Shown here piece by piece: positions 11,785 through 22,265 of a DNA stretch of 64,000 bases (position 1 is its first letter; every line of letters begins with the position of its first letter). The position numbers were made by a program, and so were the translations under genes. The stretch comes from JACJWR01 sp963752505 (GTDB lineage: Bacteria; Actinomycetota; Actinomycetes; S36-B12; UBA10799). The notes beneath the pieces are model-generated. The model saw only the letters and a program-made list of their open reading frames with translations. It ran no database searches and was not told the origin of the DNA. The stretch spans positions 62,001-126,000 of the forward strand of contig CAVVYM010000006.1 of the NCBI GenBank assembly GCA_963752505.1. The letters are read 5' to 3'.

Positions 11785-11874
11785 CTACAGCAGGCTGCGC
11801 ATCAGATCCGGGCTGGTTTCGGCAAGAGCCTCGCCAAGCAGTCCGGCAGGGTCGCCAATGTGAGGTGCGGTCAT
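11785..11874 (-). pseudogene. N-terminal remnant of an IS256-like (Mutator) transposase
   Basis: From an ATG at 11874 the minus strand reads MTAPHIGDPAGLLGEALAET followed by SPDLMRSLL, then a TAG at 11785-11787. This resembles the start of IS256-family transposases, in which a similar acidic Leu-rich segment precedes the NGYR region. Nothing recognisable as the catalytic DDE domain follows. It is a short dead fragment directly downstream of another transposase remnant. Confidence 0.4.
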
Positions 11875-11879
11875 CGTGT

Positions 11880-12170
11880 CTTGATCCGAGGATGCTGTGG
11901 CGTCGTCGGGGTTTGCACCAACCTTCGATCCTTTCGAAACCGCCTGCCGAGGGCACTTCCCCGCGTGCGGACCAGCTCTGCCGGTCGAGCCCTTGGCGTT
12001 GCATGGTCGACCAGAACGACTCGATGAGGGCGGTATCGGCGCTGGAGGCGACCCGATCCATCGAGCCGAGCAGGCGCGCGGCGCGCAGCCGGTGGCAGAA
12101 TCTGCAGGCCGGGTATGGGGTTCCTTGGTCGGCGTGGACCACGGTGCCCTGTCGTCGGCGCTTCTAGCGG
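11880..12170 (-). pseudogene. C-terminal remnant of an IS3-family transposase (orfB)
   Basis: The minus strand reads RRRQGTVVHADQGTPYP, then LRAARLLGSMDRV, TALIESFWSTMQRQGLDR and PRRRHSILG. These are the ordered landmarks of the rve integrase core of IS3-type transposases: the HxDxG segment with the second Asp, the catalytic Glu in ALIESFW, and the RRHSxLG tail. A TAG lies just upstream of RRRQGT, the N-terminal half is missing and the C-terminus degenerates, so this is not an intact insertion sequence. Confidence 0.7.
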
Positions 12171-12295
12171 GCCATTTCGCAGTCCAGCTTCTCGTGCTTC
12201 AAGGTCTCAAAGCCACGTGCTCTCCGACCCATTCCGGCCAGGGGCTTTGCCCGGGTGCCCAACTGCCGCAACTCGGGGTTGGTGGCAATGAAAGC
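12170..12295 (-). pseudogene. Fragment of a second integrase-core transposase
   Basis: In one minus-strand frame the segment reads ATNPELRQLGTRAKPLAG, then GRRARGFETLKHEKL. It resembles the part of rve-type transposases with a PEIRHVRT-x-KTPGQNG-RER-FG-LKYERL pattern. The phrase differs from the adjacent IS3 remnant, so it probably derives from another element. It is bounded by stops and has no start codon. Confidence 0.35.
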
Positions 12296-12377
12296 CGGTA
12301 GCCGGAACGAACGGGACTCCTGCGCCGTTGGCGGTGACGATGCTCAGAATCGGCGTGATCTCACCGGCGCCCTGCCT

Positions 12378-12424
12378 GGAGTCCGCGTTGATCTCCCGAG
12401 ACCCGACTGGGGCCCGCGTTGATC
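12378..12424. repeat. Two-copy 31-bp repeat related to the arrays at 47-48 kb
   Basis: Two segments ending in CCGCGTTGATC start at 12378 and 12409, a period of 31. The second is preceded by CCCGACTGGGGCCCGCGTT (12402-12420), which matches the core CCCGACTGGGACCCGCAGT of the array at 48465-48640 at most positions. It appears to be a dispersed copy of the same minisatellite, next to transposase scars. Confidence 0.45.
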
Positions 12425-12497
12425 ATTGCGCCAAGTCAGGGCGGTCGTGGGCAACCTGCGGGGTCAGGTCAGCGATGGCCAAGTCGCGTGCAACGCG

Positions 12498-13715
12498 TCA
12501 CTGAATCAGGTCAAAGACCTTGAAGATGGGCATGTACAGCGCGATGATCATCGCGCCGATCATCCCTCCTACCACGGCGATCATGAGGGGCTCGATCAAC
12601 GACGTCAACGATTCCGTCGTGGTCTCGACTTCCGCGTCGTAGAAGTCGGAGATCTTGCCCAGCATCAGGTCCAATGCACCTGTGTCCTCACCGACGGCCA
12701 TCATCTGCACCACCATGGGCGGGAACACGGCGTGGTGGGTCAGCGGCCTTGCCAGGGGCTCGCCGCGGCGCACGGAGTCCTGAACGTCAACCACCGCGCG
12801 CTCAATCACCACGTTGCCCGTGGTCTGGCCGGTGATATCGAGGGCCTGCAGAATGGGCACCCCGGAGTGGACCATGGTGCCGAGGTTGCGGGTGAAGCGC
12901 GAGATCGCGATCTTCTGGGCCAACGGTCCGAACACCGGAGCCTTGAGTTTGAGCGGGTCCACAAAGTCCCGCACTTTCTGGTCGTGCTTATGCCGGCGCC
13001 ACCACCAGACGAAGACCATCGATAGCACCACGATCACCGGGGCCAGGATCTTTAGGGTGTTCGACATCCACACGAGAATCTGGGTGGGCAGCGGCAACTC
13101 GCCACCGAGGCTCTCGAACATTGACGCGAACACCGGGACGATGAACAACAACATGGCGGTCATCGCCAGAATCGCCATGACGAACACGACGACTGGGTAG
13201 GTCATCGCCGACTTGATCTTTCCTCGCAACCGAACCTCGGCCTCGAAGTTCGCCGCTAGCTGGGCCATCACCTGATCCAGGAAACCGCCCACCTCACCGG
13301 CCCGCGTCATGTGGACCATGATCGGCGGGAAAACGTCCGGGTGCTTGGCCATGGCCGCGCTGAGCGAGGCACCGCCCTCGACGTCCACGCGCACCTTCCC
13401 GACCACCGAGGCGAGGCGGGAGTTCTCGGTCTGCTCCTCCAAGATGCTCAAGGAGCGCAACAGCGACAGGCCCGAGTTGATCATGGTGGAGAACTGCCGG
13501 GAGAAGATGGCCAACTCCTTGAGCTTCACCCGCTTCTGACCACCGAAGCTGATCTCTCGGTTGAGTCCGCTGGTCTTGACCTCGTCGAGCGCGACCGGGG
13601 TGTAGCCCATCGCCTTGAGCTTCTCGGCCACAACGGCCTTGGAGTCACCCTCCACGCGACCCTTGGTGACCTTGCCGTCCCGGTTGCGGACCGAGTACTC
13701 AAACGTCGTCGTCAT
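12498..13715 (-). CDS. pilC: Type IV pilus / type II secretion inner-membrane platform protein PilC (GspF family)
   Basis: This 405-residue protein starts with the usual soluble segment (FEYSVRNRDGKVTKGRVEGD). It then carries two copies of the GspF cytoplasmic domain, each followed by hydrophobic membrane segments near residues 170-235 and at the C-terminus. The platform protein binds the assembly ATPase at the inner face of the membrane. It lies 35 bases after pilT and is the last gene of the pilB-pilT-pilC set. No pilin or pilMNO genes follow; transposase remnants do. Confidence 0.92.
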   Translation of the reverse strand: MTTTFEYSVRNRDGKVTKGRVEGDSKAVVAEKLKAMGYTPVALDEVKTSGLNREISFGGQKRVKLKELAIFSRQFSTMINSGLSLLRSLSILEEQTENSRLASVVGKVRVDVEGGASLSAAMAKHPDVFPPIMVHMTRAGEVGGFLDQVMAQLAANFEAEVRLRGKIKSAMTYPVVVFVMAILAMTAMLLFIVPVFASMFESLGGELPLPTQILVWMSNTLKILAPVIVVLSMVFVWWWRRHKHDQKVRDFVDPLKLKAPVFGPLAQKIAISRFTRNLGTMVHSGVPILQALDITGQTTGNVVIERAVVDVQDSVRRGEPLARPLTHHAVFPPMVVQMMAVGEDTGALDLMLGKISDFYDAEVETTTESLTSLIEPLMIAVVGGMIGAMIIALYMPIFKVFDLIQ

Positions 13716-13750
13716 CTGCTCACTCTCCTACCCGTGCCCGGTGCCCCGCG

Positions 13751-15061
<1,311 letters not shown>

Positions 15062-15192
15062 CGTCGACCTCGCACTTCAGCGGTATCAGGACTGCGGTGG
15101 TCATGGCGCGCACTTGTTCCAATCTACTCCCGAAAGCCGCGGTTGGGCGGACGTCGCAGGTGACTCTGCCTACCGGCCAGCCCTCTCGGCAC

Positions 15193-16860
15193 CTACACCA
15201 CGACGCGCAGCACCTCCTCCAGACTCGTCAAACCGGTGAGAACCTTGGCCATGCCGTCCTCGCGCAAGTTGACCATTCCCTCCTCGCGCGCCACCTGCTC
15301 GACCTCGCTCGCGGAAGCGCGGGCGGCCGCCAGTTGCTCGATTGCTGGCGTCACGGGCATGATCTCGTGCAACGCCAGTCGACCGCGGTAGCCCGTGCGC
15401 GAGCAGTGGGAACACCCGACGGGCTCGTACAAGGTGGGCAACGGCTCGCCTTCGCGCCAGGGGAATCTCGCGGCTTCGAGCACCTCCGGCACCGGGGTGT
15501 ACTCCCGCCGACACTTGGTGCATAGCCGACGGGCGAGCCGTTGGGCCAGCACGCAGTCGACGGCGGAACCGACGAGGAAAGGCTCGATGCCCATCTCGAC
15601 CAACCGCGTCACCGCGCTGGGGGCATCGTTGGTGTGCAGAGTCGTCAGCACCAGGTGACCCGTGAGCGCGGATTCAACCGCGATCTGCGCCGTTTCGTAG
15701 TCACGCACCTCACCGATGAGCACGATGTCCGGGTCCGAGCGCAGGATGCTGCGCAGGGCGGCGGCGAAGGTCAGGCCCGCCTTGACGTGGGTCTGCACCT
15801 GGTTGATGCCCGCGAGGCGATACTCCACCGGATCCTCAACCGTGATGATGTTGACCTCTGGCTTGTTCAGGATGTTCAGCGTGGCGTACAGGGTGGTGGA
15901 CTTACCCGAACCGGTGGGCCCGACCACGAGCAACATCCCGTACGGCTTGGTGAAACTCTCGCTGAACCGCTGATAGTTGCCGGTGCTGAAACCGAGTTGG
16001 GCGAGGTCGAGCATCGCGGTGGAGTTGTCCAGGATCCGCATCACCACCTTCTCGCCCCAGACCGTCGGCAGTGTGGCCACGCGCAAGTCCACCTTGCCGC
16101 CGGGCACGTTGACGGTGAGTCGGCCGTCCTGCGGGATGCGCCGCTCGGCGATGTTCATCTCGCACATGATCTTCAGGCGGCTGATGACTCCGGACTGAAT
16201 CGACTTGGGCGAATGCATCACTTCGTGCAGCACCCCGTCGATGCGGAACCTCACCCGCAGGTCCGTCTCTGTTGGTTCGAGGTGGATGTCGCTGGCCCGG
16301 TCGTTGATGGCCTGTGTGATGAGCAAGTTCACGTACTTGACGATGGGCGCCTCGTCACTGATCTGCCGAACGTTGGCGAGGTCCTCGATCTCCTCTTCCT
16401 CGGCGTCGATCGCCAGACTGATGTCGCCGAGTTCGCCTTCGGACCGGTAGTGCCGGTTGATCGCGGCGATGATGTCGTTGCGGGTGGCGACCCCCACCTT
16501 GATCTCCCGTCCAGTGGTCGACCGAAGGTCGTCGAGAGCCACCACGTTGGAGGGGTCGGCCATCGCGATGCGCAGCGTCTCACCTGAGAATCCGACTGGA
16601 AAGAGTGCGTAGCGTCGACACATGCTCCCCGGCACGAGGGCGAGGGCGGAGCCATCCACTGAAACCTCGGCGAGCTCGTAGAACGGCATACCCAACTGCG
16701 AGGCGACGAATTTCACCAAGGTTGACTCCGGCAGAATGCCTCGGTCGACGAGGACCTGCCCCACAGTGCGACCTTGCGCCCGGCTCTCCGCCGAAGCCGC
16801 ATCGAGGTCGCTCGGCGCGACGAGGCGATTCGCCAGCAAGTAGTCGGCTAACTGTGCCAT
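15193..16860 (-). CDS. pilB: Type IV pilus assembly ATPase PilB (GspE family)
   Basis: This 555-residue protein has an N-terminal MshEN/GspE-N domain (first 150 residues) and a catalytic domain with GPTGSGKST (about 311-319), VEDPVEYR and LTTLHTNDA. Two CxxC pairs (CTKC near 444 and CSHC near 483) form the zinc site typical of extension ATPases. It powers pilin polymerisation at the PilC platform. It starts 27 bases after aroE and is the first pilus gene of the operon. The ATG at 16860 suits the MshEN start. Confidence 0.93.
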   Translation of the reverse strand: MAQLADYLLANRLVAPSDLDAASAESRAQGRTVGQVLVDRGILPESTLVKFVASQLGMPFYELAEVSVDGSALALVPGSMCRRYALFPVGFSGETLRIAMADPSNVVALDDLRSTTGREIKVGVATRNDIIAAINRHYRSEGELGDISLAIDAEEEEIEDLANVRQISDEAPIVKYVNLLITQAINDRASDIHLEPTETDLRVRFRIDGVLHEVMHSPKSIQSGVISRLKIMCEMNIAERRIPQDGRLTVNVPGGKVDLRVATLPTVWGEKVVMRILDNSTAMLDLAQLGFSTGNYQRFSESFTKPYGMLLVVGPTGSGKSTTLYATLNILNKPEVNIITVEDPVEYRLAGINQVQTHVKAGLTFAAALRSILRSDPDIVLIGEVRDYETAQIAVESALTGHLVLTTLHTNDAPSAVTRLVEMGIEPFLVGSAVDCVLAQRLARRLCTKCRREYTPVPEVLEAARFPWREGEPLPTLYEPVGCSHCSRTGYRGRLALHEIMPVTPAIEQLAAARASASEVEQVAREEGMVNLREDGMAKVLTGLTSLEEVLRVVV

Positions 16861-16887
16861 GCACCCATCATGGCCGACCCGATGCCG

Positions 16888-17709
16888 CTAAAGATCAACC
16901 GCAGCCTTCATTGCCGCCACATCGGGAGAGAATCCGGCCATCAGCCGCACCTGCTCCACCGCCTGCCACAACAGCATCGACAAACCCGACACGGTGACCG
17001 GTCCCGGCCACGACGCAGCAAGCGGGGTGGGCCAGTTCGCGTAGACCACATCAAGCAGGACCGCGTTGGAGGAAGATTCGGCGAGTGACGCGGCCAACGG
17101 GTCAGCCGCACCGGCCGGTGCCGTGGCGATCACCACGTCCGCTTCGATGCATCGGCGCACCTGCGACCACGGCCGGGCTCGACCCCCAAGCCCGTAGTCG
17201 GCCGCCAACGCCGCCACCTCAAGCGCAGGCGCGGGACGCCTCGCGTAGACATCGACGTCGCCCGCACCCAATCGGTACGCCGCGGCCACCGCCGAACGCG
17301 CCGTCGCCCCCGCCCCAAGCACGGCCACCCGATCTGCGGCCGCAACCTCCGCCTCGTGCAATGCGGCGACGATGCCATCGACGTCGGTGTTGTAGCCCCT
17401 TACCGCATGGTCTCCGCGGTCGGCGAACACGAGCGTGTTCACCGCACCGGTGGCCAGCGCGACCGGATCGACTTCGTCCGCCACGCGCAACCCCGCGTCC
17501 TTGCAGGGCATCGTCAGCGACAACCCCAGCCACTCCGGGCCCATCTCGGCCACGCGCTCAGCCAGATCGCCACAGGTCGACTCGATGGCGTCGTAACTCC
17601 AGTCCCCGTGCCCGGCTGCCCGGTAGGCGGCTTTGTGCAGAGCCGGCGACTTGCTGTGCCGGATGGGCGATCCCAGCACTGCGGCCCGCCGCGGGCCGAC
17701 CATCGCCAA
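16888..17709 (-). CDS. aroE: Shikimate dehydrogenase
   Basis: This 273-residue enzyme reduces 3-dehydroshikimate to shikimate with NADPH. The N-terminal substrate domain has GSPIRHSKSPALHKAAY and LSLTMPCKD with the catalytic lysine; the middle has GAVNTL and GYNTDVDG; the nucleotide site is GAGATARSAV. It directly abuts mltG. The order alaS-ruvX-mltG-aroE is standard in actinomycetes. aroC-aroK-aroB, which often come next, are absent; pilus genes stand in their place. Confidence 0.93.
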   Translation of the reverse strand: MAMVGPRRAAVLGSPIRHSKSPALHKAAYRAAGHGDWSYDAIESTCGDLAERVAEMGPEWLGLSLTMPCKDAGLRVADEVDPVALATGAVNTLVFADRGDHAVRGYNTDVDGIVAALHEAEVAAADRVAVLGAGATARSAVAAAYRLGAGDVDVYARRPAPALEVAALAADYGLGGRARPWSQVRRCIEADVVIATAPAGAADPLAASLAESSSNAVLLDVVYANWPTPLAASWPGPVTVSGLSMLLWQAVEQVRLMAGFSPDVAAMKAAVDL

Positions 17710-18846
17710 CTACTCGCCGGGTTGCGGCGGCCGCGTCGCGAGGTAGGCGTTGAGTTCGTCGACGAAACCGAGGAACTCGTCGTAGTCGTCGGTGAACTTG
17801 GTGATCTTCTTGTCCGGATCCACGGACACGAAGAAGATCCAGTTGCCCTCGTCCGGGAAGAGCGACGCCTTCAACGCCGCTTCGCCCGGCTGGTTGATCG
17901 GTGTGGGCGGGAGTCCGGAGTAAAGGTAGGAGTTGTAGGGGGTGTCCTCGGCCAATTGCTCCTCGGACAACTGGATGTTCGACGAGTCACTGGCATAGTT
18001 CGAGGTCGAGTCGAACTGCAGCGGCATGCCCTGCTCCTCGCGATTGAGAACCACCCGGGCCACCTTGCCGAAGTCTTCGGCACCGCCCTCTGCTTCCACC
18101 AGGCTGGCCGTGATCACGACGTCGTAGGGATCGCGCCCCTGTGCCGCGGCCTCCCCCTCGAGGTTGATCGCGGTGGCCACTTCGTTGAACTTGGCCACCA
18201 TCTGCTGCATCAGGCTGAGTGCTGTGGAATCCGGCTGGAACTCGTAGCGCGCCGGATAGAGGAACCCCTCGGGGTTGCCGCTTGCGTACGCCGGCAGATT
18301 CAACTCTGCCGGGTTGGCCGCCACCGCTTGAAACTCCTCGACGGGAATGCCCGTGGCCTCCGAAGCGATGGCAATGACCCGCGTCAGTCGTGCACCTTCC
18401 GGGATAGTGAAGGCGGACACCAACTTGGATGCCGGGTCGAGGATCAGCGCCAAAGCCGAGGCGCCGCTCATCTGCTCGCGCAGCGTGTAGGTGCCCGGCT
18501 GCAGGCCGGTGGCCGCCTCGTTGTCAGCCGCCGCGCGGGTGAAGGCGGTTGCGCTTGCTGTCACCCCGTTGTTGGTCAACTCAAGTGCAACGTCGTAGAG
18601 GGTGTCGCCCGGGTTGACTACCACGGTCACCGAACCGGTGCCCTCCCCCTGGTAGTCCGCAACCGGCGGGCCGGAGAGGAATCCAGGAGCGAGGAATCCT
18701 GCCACCAGCGCGACGATGCCGAGGCCGACCATGCCCATGACCAGGAAGGGGAATGCTCCGCTGCGTCGCTGATGCGGCCGTCGCTGCTTCCGGCGCCCGT
18801 TCGACGATTGCGGTGCCGGCCGCATTGGTAGTCCGACATTGCTCAT
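17710..18846 (-). CDS. mltG: Endolytic peptidoglycan transglycosylase MltG (YceG-like)
   Basis: This 378-residue protein has a positively charged cytoplasmic tail, one transmembrane helix (about residues 33-55) and a LysM-like N-domain with the phrase VVVNPGDTLYDVALEL. The catalytic domain carries ITASLVEAEGG, the likely catalytic glutamate segment, and later NSYLYSGLPPTPI-NPG-like and DEGNWIFFVS motifs. It cleaves nascent glycan strands to end polymerisation. The start overlaps the ruvX stop by four bases. Confidence 0.92.
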   Translation of the reverse strand: MSNVGLPMRPAPQSSNGRRKQRRPHQRRSGAFPFLVMGMVGLGIVALVAGFLAPGFLSGPPVADYQGEGTGSVTVVVNPGDTLYDVALELTNNGVTASATAFTRAAADNEAATGLQPGTYTLREQMSGASALALILDPASKLVSAFTIPEGARLTRVIAIASEATGIPVEEFQAVAANPAELNLPAYASGNPEGFLYPARYEFQPDSTALSLMQQMVAKFNEVATAINLEGEAAAQGRDPYDVVITASLVEAEGGAEDFGKVARVVLNREEQGMPLQFDSTSNYASDSSNIQLSEEQLAEDTPYNSYLYSGLPPTPINQPGEAALKASLFPDEGNWIFFVSVDPDKKITKFTDDYDEFLGFVDELNAYLATRPPQPGE

Positions 18847-19301
18847 GGATTGACGACCATCCTCCCGGGAGGGTTTCCCGTGCTTTTCTCATAGTCCACG
18901 GCGCTTTGCACTATTAGAGTCGCTGCAGCGCTGTCTATGACGCTTCTGCTGCTCCGCGTGTCGCGCCCCGCACTATGCAGTCTGCGCTGGGCAGCCGCCG
19001 TTGACAACCTCTCGTCGACAAGTCTGACAGGTACCCCCAACCCCTGAGCCAGCGCCGTGGCGAACTCTGTGACGGAGGTCGCAGCCAGTTTCTCGGTGCC
19101 GTCGAGTGCAACCGGCAGGCCCACGACCACTTCGAGCGCCGCATACTCGTCGGCGACTGCGGCAATGGCCGCCAGATCGGCCGTACCGCGGCGGATGGCG
19201 GGCAGCGGAGTGGCGAGGATGCCATCGGGATCGCACGTGGCCAGGCCGATGCGCACCGACCCCACGTCGACGCCGATGCGCACACCTCGTCGGAAGGTCA
19301 T
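18843..19301 (-). CDS. ruvX: Putative pre-16S rRNA nuclease RuvX/YqgF
   Basis: The RNase H-fold protein has the conserved RIGVDVGSVRIGLATCDPDG start, VVGLPVALDG, and the C-terminal LVDERLSTAAAQRRL and RSVIDSAAATLIVQ acidic motifs. I chose the ATG at 19301 (152 residues), because it overlaps the alaS stop as ATGA. A GTG at 19316 would extend it five residues. It acts in maturation of 16S rRNA ends. Four-base overlaps on both sides show tight operon structure. Confidence 0.92.
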   Translation of the reverse strand: MTFRRGVRIGVDVGSVRIGLATCDPDGILATPLPAIRRGTADLAAIAAVADEYAALEVVVGLPVALDGTEKLAATSVTEFATALAQGLGVPVRLVDERLSTAAAQRRLHSAGRDTRSSRSVIDSAAATLIVQSAVDYEKSTGNPPGRMVVNP

Positions 19302-21976
19302 GACTCGGCGACACACGCCTCGACTCTGCTCACCACGTCGGCGAACGCCTGATTCAACCCCTCGGGATGGCTGCCACCGCCCTGCGCCACATCGTCCTTC
19401 CCCCCGCCACGGCCTTGCACGCTGGGCAGCGCCACCGCAAGGAGATCCTTCGCTGCCAAACCACGCTGCTGGGCACGGTCGTTCGCGGCGGCCACCAAGG
19501 CAACTTTGTCGTCGGTGACGGCAGCCCCGACGATGGCAACCGGTATGTCGGTCCTCGTCATCCCTTTGGCCTTGAGCACGATTTCGCGCAAGTCACGCGC
19601 CACCATGCCGGCCGGTACGGTGAAGGTCCACAACCGGACGTCGCCGATGTCGACACCGCTGCCCAAAATGCCTTCGAGGTTCGCGGACATCTGCGCACTC
19701 TTGAAGCGGGTGATCTCCTTCTCAGCCTCCTTGAGCTTCACCATCAAGCTCTCGATCCGGGCTGGCAAGTCCTCCGATCGAGTCTTCACCAACTCCGTCA
19801 GTTGGGTCACGAGTGAATGCTCCCGGGCGAGGAAACGGTAGGCATCGGTGCCCACGAGGGCTTCCAGACGCCTCACCCCGGCGCCGATCGACCCCTCGGA
19901 CAGGAACGACACCACTCCGAGTTGACCTGATCGCAGCGCGTGGGTGCCGCCGCACAGTTCGTGCGCCCAATCGCCGATGCTGATGACGCGCACCTGGTCG
20001 CCGTACTTCTCACCGAACAGCGCCATGGCACCCATCGCCCGGGCCTGGTCGATCTTCATCTGCTGGGCGAACACGGGCAGATCGTCGAGCAGCACCTCGT
20101 TGACGCGCGCCTCGACCTCGGCCAGCACATCGGTGGGCACCGGCCCGGTCGACGGGAAGTCAAACCTCAACCGGCCCGGCGCATTCTCCGAACCCATCTG
20201 GGTGGCGGTCTCACCCAACCGCTCGCGGAAGGCCTTGTGAATCACGTGCGTGGCGGTGTGGGCACGTGAGATGGCGCGCCGCCGCTCCATGTCGATGGTG
20301 CCCACTGCGGCGGCACCGCGCTCCACGGCGCCGTTCGTGACCCGCCCTCGATGCACCCACAGTCCGGGCACGGGCGTCTGCACGTCGAACACCTCGACGC
20401 GGGCGCCGTCGGCAAGCTCGATGATTCCGTGATCGCCCAACTGGCCGCCCGATTCGGCGTAGAACGGACTCCGATCCAGCACAATCTCGACGGTCTGCCC
20501 TTCGACCGCCACGGGGACGGATTCGCCGTCGCGCACGATGCCGGCCACGCTCGCGCCGCTGGCGACCTCGCGGTAGCCGGTGAAGTCGGTGGTGCCGCCG
20601 ACCTCCATGATCTCGCGATACACGGTGGTGGAGGTCAGTCCCGCCTTTCGAGCACGGGCGTCGGCCTTGGCGCGCTCACGCTGTTCGGCCATCAGGCGGG
20701 TGAATCCATCACGGTCCACATCGAGCCCGACTTCGGCCGCCATCTCCATGGTCAGGTCGATCGGGAAGCCGTAGGTATCGTGCAAGGCGAACGCATCCGG
20801 GCCGGGGAGCGACGTCGCACCCTTCGAGCGCAACCTCGCCACAGCGGCGTCGAAGAGGTTCTCCCCCTTGGCCAGGGTGTCGAGGAAGGCGCTCTCCTCA
20901 CCCACGGCCACCGACACCAGCCGTTCCCGATCCGTGGCCAGTTCGGGGTACTGCGGCGCCATCGAATCGATCACACCGTTGACGAGCCGCGCGACGGTAG
21001 GTCCGCTTGCGCCCAGCAGACGCATGTTGCGCACGACTCGACGCAGCAGTCGCCGCAGCACGTAGCCCCGCCCCTCGTTTCCCGGCAGCACGCCGTCGGC
21101 GATGAGGAAGGTGCAGGTGCGGGTGTGGTCGGTGACGACGCGCAGCGCGACGTCGTCCTGCTCCCGTGCGCCATAGGTCTTGCCGGTGATTTCGACTGCG
21201 ATGTCGAGCACCGCGCGACTGGTGTCGATTTCGTAGATGTTGTCGACCCCTTGGAGGATCGCCGCCATGCGCTCGAGTCCCAGGCCGGTGTCGATGTTCT
21301 TCGCAGGCAGGTCACCCAGAATCTCAAAGTCGTTCTTCGAGGTGCCCGAACCGCGTGCGAACTGCATGAAGACCAGGTTCCACACCTCGAGATAGCGGTC
21401 CTCGTCGGCGACCGGTCCGCCTTCACGGCCGTACTCGGGGCCACGGTCGTAGTAGATCTCCGAGCAGGGCCCGCACGGGCCCGGCACACCCATCGACCAG
21501 AAGTTGTCGTCCATCCCCCGGCGCTGAATGCGCTCCGGCGGCAAACCCACCAGGTTCTGCCACAGTTCCGCGGCTTCGTCGTCATCGTCGTAGACCGTCA
21601 CCCACAACTTTTCGCCGGGCAGGCCGTAGCCGCCCTCGTCGACCGGGCTGGTGAGCAACTCCCAGGCCAACGGGATCGCCTTGGCCTTGAAGTAGTCGCC
21701 GAATGAGAAGTTGCCACACATCTGGAAGAACGACGCATGCCGGGTGGTCTTGCCGACCTCCTCGATGTCGAGGGTGCGCACCACCTTTTGCACGCTGGTG
21801 GCCCGCCCATAGGGAGGAACGGCCTCGCCCAGGAAGTAGGGCTTGAAGGGCACCATTCCCGCGTTGACGAACAGTAGCGTCGGGTCGTCGAGGATCAGTG
21901 AGGCGCTGGGGACGGGCGTGTGCCCCCGGTCGGTGAAGAACTCGAGGAAGCGTCGTCTGATCTCGGCGGAATCCAT
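19298..21976 (-). CDS. alaS: Alanyl-tRNA synthetase
   Basis: This 892-residue class II synthetase starts with MDSAEIRRRFLEFFTDRGH and has the aminoacylation core (RHASFFQMCGNFSFGDYFK), then the editing domain with HTATHVIHKAF and CGGTHALRSGQLG, and the C-terminal C-Ala domain. Length is normal and the frame is intact. It charges tRNA-Ala. The small upstream gene overlaps its first 82 bases. I see no T-box or other leader. Confidence 0.96.
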   Translation of the reverse strand: MDSAEIRRRFLEFFTDRGHTPVPSASLILDDPTLLFVNAGMVPFKPYFLGEAVPPYGRATSVQKVVRTLDIEEVGKTTRHASFFQMCGNFSFGDYFKAKAIPLAWELLTSPVDEGGYGLPGEKLWVTVYDDDDEAAELWQNLVGLPPERIQRRGMDDNFWSMGVPGPCGPCSEIYYDRGPEYGREGGPVADEDRYLEVWNLVFMQFARGSGTSKNDFEILGDLPAKNIDTGLGLERMAAILQGVDNIYEIDTSRAVLDIAVEITGKTYGAREQDDVALRVVTDHTRTCTFLIADGVLPGNEGRGYVLRRLLRRVVRNMRLLGASGPTVARLVNGVIDSMAPQYPELATDRERLVSVAVGEESAFLDTLAKGENLFDAAVARLRSKGATSLPGPDAFALHDTYGFPIDLTMEMAAEVGLDVDRDGFTRLMAEQRERAKADARARKAGLTSTTVYREIMEVGGTTDFTGYREVASGASVAGIVRDGESVPVAVEGQTVEIVLDRSPFYAESGGQLGDHGIIELADGARVEVFDVQTPVPGLWVHRGRVTNGAVERGAAAVGTIDMERRRAISRAHTATHVIHKAFRERLGETATQMGSENAPGRLRFDFPSTGPVPTDVLAEVEARVNEVLLDDLPVFAQQMKIDQARAMGAMALFGEKYGDQVRVISIGDWAHELCGGTHALRSGQLGVVSFLSEGSIGAGVRRLEALVGTDAYRFLAREHSLVTQLTELVKTRSEDLPARIESLMVKLKEAEKEITRFKSAQMSANLEGILGSGVDIGDVRLWTFTVPAGMVARDLREIVLKAKGMTRTDIPVAIVGAAVTDDKVALVAAANDRAQQRGLAAKDLLAVALPSVQGRGGGKDDVAQGGGSHPEGLNQAFADVVSRVEACVAES

Positions 21977-22233
21977 GCCCGCAGCCTACTGGCAACCGGT
22001 GCGGGCAGCGCCGCTCCGTTGCCACTCTCATCCGTGGCATCCGCCTCGTGCGGATGAGTCGCCGCCGCCACCAGTCCCTTGGTCCGCGCGACCAGCGAAT
22101 TCGCCGTCGCAGTGGCTGCGTTCACGTTTCCCACCAAGGTGCGCCCACGGGCGTCTTCGACCACCCTCGAGACCTTCTTGTAGGCGTAGATTCCTCCCGC
22201 CGCGCCAATCGCGACCCACACCATTCGTGCCAT
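21895..22233 (-). CDS. Small membrane-anchored protein of the aspS-alaS interval (DUF6167-like)
   Basis: From the ATG at 22233, preceded by GGAGG with a six-base spacer, the protein reads MARMVWVAIGAAGGIYAYKK, one N-terminal hydrophobic helix. A charged helix follows, then a low-complexity Ser/Pro/Arg tail, 112 residues in all. Actinomycetes commonly carry a short protein of this layout between aspS and alaS. The tail runs 82 bases into alaS in another frame, which is unusual; either the overlap is real or a small indel hides an earlier stop. Confidence 0.65.
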   Translation of the reverse strand: MARMVWVAIGAAGGIYAYKKVSRVVEDARGRTLVGNVNAATATANSLVARTKGLVAAATHPHEADATDESGNGAALPAPVASRLRAWIPPRSDDASSSSSPTGGTRPSPAPH

Positions 22234-22265
22234 TGCGAACCTCCGCGGAGCCGGGCTTAGGAGTG

